The notes under the pieces are model-generated. The model saw only the letters and a program-made list of their open reading frames with translations, did no database searches and was not told the DNA's origin. This document shows, in pieces, positions 50,654 to 59,428 of a stretch of DNA of 64,000 nt (positions are counted from its first letter, which is position 1; every line of letters begins with the position of its first letter). Both the position numbers and the translations under genes were made by a program. Location: contig NW_020825298.1 in assembly GCF_003286085.1 (NCBI RefSeq), positions 7,192,001 through 7,256,000 of the forward strand, given 5' to 3'. The DNA is from Drosophila persimilis (Eukaryota; Arthropoda; Insecta; Diptera; Drosophilidae).

Positions 50654-53523
50654 GTGAGTGAAACGGCCGAGAATATTCTTGTCCAAAATTACAATTTATT
50701 TGTCATACATGGAGCATTCAAGTCCACTTCGATTCTTTGTCGTTCTTCTTAATATTCCGCTCATTCGAAAGTGCTGATTGGTGCCATGCACAAAGAATGT
50801 CCCCATCGTTATGCGTTCATATTCAAACTTGACTCAGATGTTGGGAAAAGACACCGCCAGAAGCATTGAACGATTTTCTCATCGCCACTGGGCCAGTCCA
50901 TTCGCACACTCAATTCATGCTTTCAAATTAAACAGTATTAACTCACCGAGTCTCCTAGCCATTCATATTTTTTCAAATTGGCAGACTACACGCCAATCTC
51001 GAGTCAGTAGTCTTTATGGGCGTTACATTTATTTGATCAAAAGTATAAATTCCTGCACATACAATTGCTTGGCAAATTCCTTTTTCCTTTCAGTGGCTCT
51101 TTCGGTGCGAGGACCGTACATGTATTACCTGAACAATACGATAAAAGAACTGTTTAGCGTACGTGAAATGGTTGTGCAGCCCACAGTGACAATCTCGTTT
51201 GAGAAAATACTCACGGTTTCTGATTGGTGGGACTATTTGGAGAACAACTTTTTGGTAACGTTGCACGGAGGTACGACTATAACCCTAGACGATGGTACGT
51301 CGGTCGACACATCCAACTCAACAAGCGAAATCGATGACGATGAGACCGAAACAAACTCAACTGCTGAAGAAGATTCTAGTCCTGAAGAGGAGTCGCAACG
51401 ATTCCGACTCACCGAAGATCGCTTGTATATGGAGGATGGATATGTGGAGATCGACGATGACACTGGAGACAACAGTTTTAGAAATGAGCGAACCGAACGG
51501 GAGTTCAGGGAAATCGAAGAAAAGGACAACCCTGCTAGAGAAAAGGTGGACAAAAGACAAGCTGGTGGTGCTGGTGTGGCTGGTGATGGTAGCAATGCAT
51601 TGGGCATTTTGGCCAACGACTCAAAACATTCGATCAACTATCTCAGAGGACGTGTATTCCTGCGGGAGAACCTCATGCTCGGTCCGCCGCGCATTCGGCA
51701 GATACGCGTCCGCAAAGGGAGCTGCTATGTGAACGACGCCTTCATCCGGTACTTCAACACCTGCTATGCCCCATACTCAAAGTCGGCCGAGGACACCAGC
51801 AAGACGCACAGGGGCACTTCGTTTATGTCGATGAGCGACCTGGGATCCACGCCCATCTGGACTCTGCTCACCTTATACCGCTCCGGTGGGTATGTCGTTG
51901 ATCTGAGCTACGAGAAGGATGCGAACAATAAGAAAATCAAGGAACTGAAAGACCTCAACTGGGTGGATCGCGGTGCGAGGCTGTGTGTGATTGAGTTCAG
52001 TATATACAATGAGAATACGGATATCTTCCAGAGCGTCAAGTTGGTATTATCTTCAATAGGAAATTTAGCAGCAATTAGGGTACTCCTTCTCCTTCAGATT
52101 AATAGCAGAAATTCCACCAACGGGCTGCATCATACCGCAGACACACCTGTGCACTGTGAGAGAGTATTCGTTCTTCACGGAACGTAGTCTCTTTTTGATG
52201 GTATGCTATATATTCTGGTATGTGATGATCGTTTACTACACGATCTTCGAAACGAATGAACTACGCAAGACGGGCTTCAAAATCTACTACAGATCATTGC
52301 TCAATGTTCTCGATGGCATCGTATTGCTGGTAAATATTTTCGTAAATTAAAACCAAATGTCTTCCTCATCTACCTCCTCCGTTCGCAGTTTTGCTATCTG
52401 GCTTTCGTCTACAACATCTGGCATACCTTCTATATTAAATCTATTACATCCATCCAAAAGATAGATCATGGCTTTCTCTGTATCGATTATCTTTGCTTCT
52501 GGAACAACCTTTACGTGGATATGATGGCCCTATTGGCTTTTCTCGTGTGGATCAAGATATTCAAGTTCATCAGTTTTAACAAGACACTCGTTCAGTTTAC
52601 AACGACACTGAGAAGGGTATTTTCTTATACAAACCCATCCAAAACAAACCCATAATTTATACATTCTTTGTTAATTCGTAGTGCTACAAGGACTTGGCTG
52701 GCTTCAGTCTCATGTTTGGGATTGTTTTTCTGGCCTATGCTCAGTTGGGTCTCCTGCTTTTTGGCACTAAGCATCCAGACTTTGATACCTTTACGACCTC
52801 AATCTTGACGATGGTTCGCATGATCCTGGGCGACTTTCAGTATAAGCTCATTGAGCAGGCCAACCGAGTGCTGGGCCCCATCTACTTCCTCACCTACATT
52901 CTGCTCATGTTCTTCATACTGTTGGTAAGATTTGAACATCACTCTGGACACGCTCTGAATTTACATGGGTTGTCTTCCATTAGAACATGTTCCTGGCTAT
53001 CATAATGGAGACCTATAACTCGGTGAAGAGTGAAATTACAACGGGACGCAGTCATTTGGGCTCGTACATCTATAGGAAGATTGGTATAGCCTTCAACTGG
53101 ATCTTCTACTTCTGTCTAAGGCGTCGCCGTCAGCGTCAGTCCGATGGGGCTGGCTTAGCCGTAGCAGCTACGGAAGACCCAAGGCGAACTAGATTTCAGC
53201 GGTAAATTTACTTGGTTGAAATGTTCCATATACGTTCTGGCTTTATCACTCCATAATCTCTTCTCCTAGTCCCCAAAATTTTGAAGATACTAATCCAGAT
53301 ATAGAAGAGAAGGAATTGTATCGGTAAGAACATTCAGCGTTCGCTTCGAATATTGTCATCTCATTGTCATTTGTTTGCCAAAACCTTTAGGCTGAAAAAT
53401 CGCGTGATGCGGCTTGAAGATATTCTGGAGCAGTTGGTCAACAATTTGGATATAATTAAAAATCACATAGACAAAGGCCACTTCAAAACGAAAAAGAGGA
53501 AGCCAGCCATGTCTGGCTTGTAA
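49600..53523 (+). CDS. Pkd2: Polycystin-2 (TRPP) cation channel, whole gene (eight exons)
   Basis: The gene encodes a polycystin-2 type channel, a Ca2+-permeable cation channel of cilia and sperm flagella; the fly orthologue (Pkd2/amo) is needed for male fertility. The join is 49600-50653, 51094-52039, 52098-52329, 52389-52616, 52682-52924, 52984-53201, 53270-53323 and 53391-53523, giving 1035 residues with all phases agreeing. Residues about 25-250 are Pro-rich repeats and TM1 lies near 335-357. The extracellular TOP domain contains [15 protein letters not shown] and GGYVVDLS. The TM2-TM6 region follows, with the pore motif MILGD (LGD at 869-871) and [14 protein letters not shown] coiled coil lies at about 992-1020. 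Gating and selectivity residues look normal. Oddities are a long acidic insertion in the TOP domain and no visible C-terminal EF hand. The channel assignment is certain and the orthology highly likely. Confidence 0.95.
51094..52039 (+). CDS. Pkd2: Pkd2 exon 2, extracellular polycystin (TOP) domain
   Basis: Acceptor TTTCCTTTCAG in phase 1 continues TM1 ([16 protein letters not shown]). The TOP domain is split by an acidic Ser/Thr/Asp/Glu segment of about 115 residues (51290-51640) absent from vertebrate PKD2. It ends [19 protein letters not shown]. The donor that keeps frame with the next exon is GTCAA/GTTGGT, a weak site. The stronger-looking GTATTA five bases later would break the frame. Confidence 0.85.
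52098..52329 (+). CDS. Pkd2: Pkd2 exon 3, TM2 region
   Basis: After a 58-bp intron (acceptor CTCCTTCAG) the frame reads [18 protein letters not shown], equivalent to the EF-PATGGVIPSW segment of PKD2. The [19 protein letters not shown] helix and [20 protein letters not shown] follow. It ends at CTG/GTAAAT in phase 0. Confidence 0.9.
52389..52616 (+). CDS. Pkd2: Pkd2 exon 4, TM3-TM4
   Basis: Acceptor TTCGCAG. The exon encodes [17 protein letters not shown], a short loop, then [20 protein letters not shown], equivalent to PKD2 VFFVWIKLFKFINFN, and ends TTTLRR. Donor AAGG/GTATTT in phase 0. Confidence 0.92.
52682..52924 (+). CDS. Pkd2: Pkd2 exon 5, TM5 and pore
   Basis: Acceptor TTCGTAG. The exon encodes [20 protein letters not shown], the pore helix and filter [20 protein letters not shown], and the start of TM6 (LLMFFILL). 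The LGD filter of polycystins is intact. Donor TTG/GTAAGA in phase 0. Confidence 0.95.
52984..53201 (+). CDS. Pkd2: Pkd2 exon 6, end of TM6 and cytosolic tail
   Basis: Acceptor TTCCATTAG. It encodes [19 protein letters not shown], equivalent to PKD2 NMFLAIINDTYSEVKSDL, then a basic stretch (RRRRQRQ). The donor CAGCG/GTAAAT is in phase 2. Confidence 0.93.
53270..53323 (+). CDS. Pkd2: Pkd2 exon 7 (54 nt)
   Basis: A 54-nt in-frame exon encodes [17 protein letters not shown], an acidic linker. The acceptor is CTTCTCCTAG and the donor is CG/GTAAGA. Its phase-2 ends match both neighbours, so skipping it would keep frame. Confidence 0.85.
53391..53523 (+). CDS. Pkd2: Pkd2 exon 8, C-terminal coiled coil and stop
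   Basis: Acceptor AAACCTTTAG. It encodes [20 protein letters not shown] and then [18 protein letters not shown]. This is a heptad-like segment comparable with the PKD2 coiled coil that mediates oligomer assembly. TAA at 53521. Confidence 0.9.
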
Positions 53524-53680
53524 AAGATCACAGATCTAGGTAACAGTGCAGTATGGTTCGTTGGCAAATATAGAGATATGTATTAAAAAAAAAGATCTTA
53601 GCAAAGACTGCAAAATAATAGTCAACAAATTCTAATTCAATTTTCCTACCGGTACTTCAATTGTATTTTGAGCGATCGTT

Positions 53681-53871
53681 CGCGTCGCCTCGAATCATGC
53701 CTATGCAACGTACATATGTATATTGTTTTTGGATTCTTGGCACCGACTAGGGCACTCGCGTGCGTCGCCAAAGACTGTGTATTTCGTGTTTGGATTCTTT
53801 GGACCGAAAATAACGTCTTTTGTGCGCCTCGGCAGATACTGTAGTTTTTGATTGGATTGTGGGGACCGACT
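53681..53871 (+). repeat. Degenerate tandem array, about 60-bp unit, three copies
   Basis: Copies starting near 53725, 53786 and 53844 each contain a T-rich lead-in, GGATTCTTGG-like sequence and an ACCGACT or ACCGAAA end. The spacers share a CGTCGCC...ACTGTGTA pattern. The repeats are too diverged to be a recent microsatellite. The origin is not recognised. Confidence 0.6.
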
Positions 53872-53949
53872 CAGCTACCCAAGGCAGTGAAGCCGCCTCC
53901 TCTGCCTAAAGGGCATCCCGAAGGATATGGATATGGTTTTCGCTTGTAA
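53845..53949 (+). other. Coding-like orphan tail downstream of Pkd2
   Basis: An open segment without ATG follows GTAG and reads FLIGLWGPTQLPKAVKPPPL and then PKGHPEGYGYGFRL before TAA. The Pro/Lys and GYGYG composition and the clean stop look like a protein C-terminus. A stop directly upstream and the lack of a start mean that it can only be a last exon (acceptor CTGTAG) or a relic. No partner exon is identified. Confidence 0.2.
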
Positions 53950-56900
53950 AAATTCATTTTAATATAGTACCAACGGTAATTTACTTGCGTGCTCCATGGT
54001 GTTCAAATATGTAGACCAGAACCAGCACCAAAAACACATAACCAGGCGAGCAATCAAATAAGCGAAAATTAATTAACTTCTGCTCTGTGGCAGGCAACAC
54101 TCGAAAGCAAACTGACAAACCGCAAAAACCGGAGTGCTAATCTCTCTGCCAAATCCGTGCTCGCTTTGCTCCAAAGGATTAACCAAGAGCAGAGCAGAGG
54201 AAGGGCGGGCCCAAACCCTTCCCTAATCCTTTGGCAACAAAGGCGTAACGGAATTAAAAACATAAGCAGAAGCAACAGCCGTGAACAAAGCGTCGAGCCA
54301 CGAATTAAACTATGTATTTAGTTATGGCTGGAAGCGGGGGGGCCGCCACGGGACATGTGGCATCATTAGGAGCAGGTCCTGCGGACTACATCACGTTTCC
54401 ACCTTATCGCCTCGTCAGGGGCTGGGCTGCGGTTGCGGCCAGGGAACCCATCTGCCACACACTCGCGAGGCAACGAACCAGAGCAGACCCAAAGGAGCTC
54501 AAAGTCAGAGCCAGTGCTGGCCAGGGTTGTCAGCTTAAATTAAGTTAGTTGTGCCTGAATTTTGTGGTGCGTATCTGGCAAATTGCATTTTTGTGAAAAA
54601 TCGCATCAGGCAGGTTGTCCCCACACAAAAGACAGCTTAACTTCCTGAGAGTTTTCTAAGGATAAATGGGAAAAAGGGAGAAAACCTACTGAAAACAGGA
54701 ATTCCTAAGAAGAATAAATTTTTGGGACTTCAAAGAGGAAACTATCTTAGGGAACCTTCGTATAATAGTCTGGATTATAAAGAGATATATTTATGCCTTT
54801 TGAAGTTGCTTTTCCCACACCTATTTCTTTATAGCAATTTCATTTTAAAATTTGATAATATTATGGAAAATCACTTCAGTTTACCGGCAAGACCCTGGTA
54901 CAAGCTATGTACATGGTGTTGGAAGTACAACTGATACAACACCAGAGTCACGGTGCCCCGAGATGCATTCATAAATCAACACCCAAAAAACATTTACCAT
55001 GTACCATGTGCATTCGCATAAATAATTAAAAGTGCAATAAAGTTTGGCCAAACATCGGCTTAAGTGGTTGAAAAAAGCTGAATACAGTCTGACGAGGGAT
55101 TGTCTGTATTTTGTGTGCAGCAGCCGAAACTCAGGAGATAGACATACGGGCATGTACGGATATATCGTACCAACGTATATCACTATAGATATATAGTATG
55201 ACTGGCATTGTTTCGCTTTTGTAAATACAAATTGAAAAGTTGCAATCATTGCCAGAGCCAAAGCAAATACAACAAGGGGTTGGGGGGGGGGGGGGAATAA
55301 ACCGATGAGCAGACAGGTAGGAGAGGAGCAATTGTAAAGACCCGAAACCCCAGACCCCGGACCAAGAGCATGAAGAATGGAGAGCACGGGAGCCATAATT
55401 ACTGTTATGCTTTATACACACACAGTTGCACTCGCAGGGCAGTACAAAAAACCGTTAACAACTTTTATGCACATCCTCCCCGACTGATGGTGGCTGATGG
55501 TGGCAACCCTGGTTGTAATGCACAAATATGTCGGCCACTTGTGCATTCCACGGGCTTGCAATCCAAACAGCAACAGCCACCACACACGAGAGAGATTCGT
55601 ATCGAACAGAGAACAAAAATGGAAATTGAAACGTAAATATTCCCACACAATGTCGAAGTAAATGCCTTTAAATTACGTATAACAATACAGTGGATACTCG
55701 CTTTAATTACCCAATGATCGACTTTTACGACTACGAAATATCCCTAATTAATTCTTGTGCTGCAAGTGGATGGGCTCTGATTCTGAAAGTTCATGGAGTT
55801 TTATGAAGACCAAAAAGAATTAAATTTGTCTCTTTGGATTCAGAAAAATTCTGTGCAGGAAGTGGCTTTCTTTGCTCTTAATGTAGTAGGTCTGCGATCA
55901 CGACGATTTATAATAGATCGGTAGATAATTGACGTGTGCCAAGTCCTAGAGCTTTATTTATTTTACATTCTAGAAACCCCTTGGTCTTGAGGCCCGATTT
56001 GCGGCTTAAAGTCTTAAGTCTTTCCAGCGTCGATAGCTTTAGCAGTTCGTATGCCGTTTTTTATATATCAGATACATAACTCTTTATAATAGTTTTTCTA
56101 ATAAATAATAATAATGGTACCTTAAATTTCCCTATGTATACTTTCCAGCTCAGGGAATTTTCCCTGTACTTCAACAAATAGAAATAACAAATGGAATGGC
56201 CAATATTAAAAACATGATTTTCAATTGTTTGCCTCGGACAATGTTAAAATGTAAGCATTTAATATATTCACAAGACAAAGGATATTCAACTGCAATTGGG
56301 AAAACAACGTTTTCAATGCCAACAAAAAATTACCTTGCCCTGGGGAATGCGACCAAGGTAACAAAAAAGGAGTGTCACCGACACATGTTCACAATAGAGA
56401 CCAAAATGAACTAAAAAAAACGTACCTATTAAATATATCCTGCAAAATGTTTGCTCAGGAAAGCCAGAGAAGGTCATGCCACAGGCATTCTTGTGGCACC
56501 TCTTGGACTTTTGGCTAAACTGGCTCCGCTGCCCATGGGAAAATAAACCTAGGAATGGCATACTTTAGAACTCTGACATTAAGAAGTTGATTTTCCAAGG
56601 ATATCTCTTTGCAATGCTCTGGGTTTTACCCACATAAGCAATAAATTCATCAATTAATACGCTTCTATGGCAAAGGTTTATTTGACAAAAGGAATAACAG
56701 GCAATTAAGTTAACCATAAGCTGACCACAATTAATTACCCCAATGCAATGCAATATAAAAAATAATTAACTAGGCTGCTTTTTTAATACGCATTCTGCAA
56801 GGAACTAATGAGGCATATAATGCCGATTCAGCGTTTCATTCACATATCCAGTTTAAATCCATAAAACCATCATAGTCTCGAACAGTTCGAGGCTTTAAAT

Positions 56901-57154
56901 GAGAGCTGAAAATAAGCACATGAAAGTATGCGACACTTGAAATAACAATAAACTTGATTCAATGGCTCTGTGGATTAATTAAATATTACTTTAATTCATT
57001 AAAAATAGAGAAAATCTCTAGTTTTAGTTTCTCTAAACTAACCGTTTCTCTTCACCAAATACCCGAAGAAAATTAACTAATATTCTTTTACTTATTCGAT
57101 ACTTTCCGTTTATCAAATGAATGTTTGTGTTTAATATGTGTTTTATAAATTTCA

Positions 57155-57160
57155 TTTATT
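57155..57160 (-). terminator. Polyadenylation signal AATAAA after the acidic exon
   Basis: TTTATT on the plus strand reads AATAAA on the minus strand, about 220 bases past the TGA at 57381. It marks a second 3' end on this strand. Confidence 0.45.
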
Positions 57161-57380
57161 TTTTAAAGGCAATAAATTAATTTTGGATGCACATTTGGCA
57201 CATTTAATACTCGCACGCTGTCGAAATAAATACGATTAAATTATAATGATAAATAATAGAGGGGATGCCATCATCTTTGGATTTCTCAGAGACATCCTCG
57301 ATGAATGCTGGTGCCTACAACTAGAATCTTAAGACTAAATACTCGTACAATGTCTAGACTAGAGTGGGGCTTGCCAAAAT

Positions 57381-58043
57381 TCACTTTCTCGGCGGCCCCA
57401 TTGACAGTTTCTCGAACATTGGCATTGCTTTGATCACTGACGGTCCCGAAATCAGTTCGGCATCGGGATTGACTGGGAAGTCTGGATTCGCGGCAGCAAA
57501 ATCGTTGACGGCGATGTCGTGGGACAGGTCGATGGGCAACGAACTCTCGTAGATGTCAATGTGGTTGTCCAAATTGTTGCCGGCATCTGCTTCCTGGTCC
57601 AGGTCACGGTCCTGATCGTCCGCCACCTCGTTCTGGTCATGTTCCTGATCCTGGTCCAGTGTTTCCCACTCTTCATTGAAGGTTTCACTCATTTCGACTG
57701 GTGCGATTGCTTCACCGTCCTCATCATCGGAAGACTCCAGCTCTTCGCGCTCCCTGTGCTGCAGCTGGGCCAGACGATGGGCCAAGTCCGCATCCTCAAA
57801 CAGTGCAGAGTCTTCGGCGAGTTTCTCCACAGCTTCAAAGTCCTCCTGTTCCTGTTTCTGGCTGTCGAACAGCTCTTCCGCTTCTCCCTTGGCCTCTACA
57901 GCGGCAAACATACTACTTTCCGTGTCTAAATTGGCCATGATTTCCTTATTGATTTCCAAATCCGTACCTTCTGCTACAGAGTCTGCGGGCGAGCTGGTGG
58001 CAAGTTTTGTTGTTGTATATCTTGGTGTTGTTGTTGTTGTGGA
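57381..58043 (-). CDS. Acidic exon: alternative last exon of the icarapin-like gene, or a separate small gene
   Basis: The minus-strand frame runs unbroken from a CGCACAG acceptor (exon start 58043) to TGA at 57381, 220 codons. It begins STTTTTPRYTTTKLATSSP, then a strongly acidic helical part (FEDADLAHRLAQLQHREREE) and Asp/Gln-rich stretches. It ends in a hydrophobic PSVIKAMPMFEKLSMGPPRK. The acceptor is in phase 0, exactly matching the phase-0 CAG/GTATAA donor at 63044. The exon could therefore extend the icarapin-like protein after DIDEPQ. The Thr-rich start suits a secreted protein. Alternatively ATG at 57938 (context ATCATGGCC) starts an intronless 185-residue protein, MANLDTESS. I recognise no domain. 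The pyrimidine tract before the acceptor is poor (CA-rich), which leaves the choice open. Confidence 0.65.
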   Translation of the reverse strand, partial: STTTTTPRYTTTKLATSSPADSVAEGTDLEINKEIMANLDTESSMFAAVEAKGEAEELFDSQKQEQEDFEAVEKLAEDSALFEDADLAHRLAQLQHREREELESSDDEDGEAIAPVEMSETFNEEWETLDQDQEHDQNEVADDQDRDLDQEADAGNNLDNHIDIYESSLPIDLSHDIAVNDFAAANPDFPVNPDAELISGPSVIKAMPMFEKLSMGPPRK

Positions 58044-58666
58044 CTGTGCGTCGTGTGGGTGTGTGTGTGTATAATGGGTTGCAGGTGCAGTATGTGTGCG
58101 TGTGAAATAAATTGGATAAAAATTTGTATTAATTTAGGTTCGAGAAGGGCCAATCACGCGGTTAAGTTTCGGATAAGATTAAAAAGCAGACGCTGCATGC
58201 TAAACTAAATGGTTAAATTAATATTTAAAAGTACCACACCTCTACTTAAAAGAATATATACAATATAGAACAACTTGAACCGATAAAAAACTCACAATCA
58301 GCGGACTTCGTGTGTAAGATTAAACTGAGCTTCCCTTGCGCCCAGCACAAAGATTTTATAGAATTTAAGCTACTAGCTTAAGCCGTGAGAGACGCTTGGA
58401 GTAAAGCTTTTGCATTATAGAGAGAAAGAAACCAAGCCAGCCACAACTTGGCAGCTTGTTGTTGTTATTTTTACAGAGATGAGATAGAGACATCAAACTT
58501 TAACAGTGATCTGTTATTTCTACTCTCTTCATTCATTATTTACGTTTGTTATTGAACATTTGTTGAACATATTGAACAGCAAGAAAGAGTCAAAGCTAAC
58601 AAATGAGCAAAGCTTTCAAAGCTTTACACCGATCTTTGAGTTCTCTCTCTCTTCTCTCTAACCTTA

Positions 58667-59428
58667 GGGCTCGCGCACACTATAGCTGAAAGCGGAGCTG
58701 AAAGCGGAGCTGAAATCAAAGCTGAAAGCTCAGCTGATCTGAGAGCTTTTCTCAGGCAGAATCAGCTTGCAGGTGCGTACATTGTCGGCTGATCTGATTG
58801 CTGAAAGCTGAAAACCACTGCCTCCCTTTGTCTATCTCCTTAAGTGGCATCAATAGATATCATTATAATTATTATTATTATATTGTTAATGAATTATTAC
58901 TTCACAGCACGTACAGTAGCCAGACGGAAGTTTTCTTCGTTTTTTTCGTTAGCGTATTTTAACCACATTTTCGTTGAGTTTGTATTCGTATTACTTTTAT
59001 TTTACGAATTATTATTACATTTTTACATTACATTGGTAATGGTAAATAATAAAACTTTTTTGCCCAATTTATCGCCTTCCAGAAATTATAGAAATAAAAC
59101 TATTATTCAAATATTTTTAATAGTCCCGCTTATTCCCCAGCGCTGGGTTAACCGTAATTTCGCTTAAAAATGTTTTGCAGCCCATTTTCGATCACTTATG
59201 AACCAATACACTTGAACAAAATCAGCAATCAGCTTGCTGAAAAAACAAACATGCTTGATCGATCAAACTAAGCTGAGCTGATTTCAGCGAGCTTTTTCAG
59301 CTTTCAGCTCAGCTCAGGCTGCAATGTACGCACTTGCACCGGTGCAGTGTGTTTGTTTTTTCAGAGCTTATAAATCAGCTATCAGCTCCGCTTTCAGCTC
59401 CGATGTCAGCTACAGTGTGCGCGAGCCC
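58667..59428. mobile_element. Non-autonomous TIR DNA transposon with TTA target duplication (PIF/Harbinger-like)
   Basis: The terminal inverted repeats GGGCTCGCGCACACT (58667) and AGTGTGCGCGAGCCC (ending 59428) are near perfect. They are flanked by direct TTA (58664-58666 and 59429-59431). The TTA duplication and GGG-start ends suggest the PIF/Harbinger superfamily. Subterminal regions carry many AGCTGAAAGC-type words in both orientations, plus an inverted GTGCGTACATTG pair near 58772 and 59328. The 762-bp element has an AT-rich core with one 108-codon open frame (58844-59167) that resembles no transposase, so it is non-autonomous. The near-identical termini suggest a fairly recent insertion. 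Confidence 0.8.

Larger units (their letters stand above)
53524..57380. other. Convergent intergenic region between Pkd2 and the minus-strand gene
   Basis: About 3.9 kb hold the Pkd2 3' UTR, for which no exact AATAAA close to the stop was seen. They also hold the 60-bp array, a G14 tract at 55282-55295, and the 3' end of the minus-strand exon, with a minus-strand AATAAA (57155-57160 read as TTTATT). The small open frames here have no recognisable product. Confidence 0.6.

Noticed and set aside
50778-51093. Upstream extension of Pkd2 exon 2 into intron 1 with its own ATG
   Set aside because: The exon 1 donor and exon 2 acceptor agree in phase and rebuild TM1; the extension has no polycystin similarity and lies in the intron.
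54281-54548. Two overlapping plus-strand frames downstream of Pkd2
   Set aside because: The Gly/Ala/Arg-rich composition, no splice partners and no recognised homology make chance openness more likely.
58844-59167. A 108-codon frame inside the TIR element as a transposase
   Set aside because: It is Ile/Phe-rich from AT-rich DNA and shows no DDE-like or DNA-binding motif; the element is called non-autonomous.
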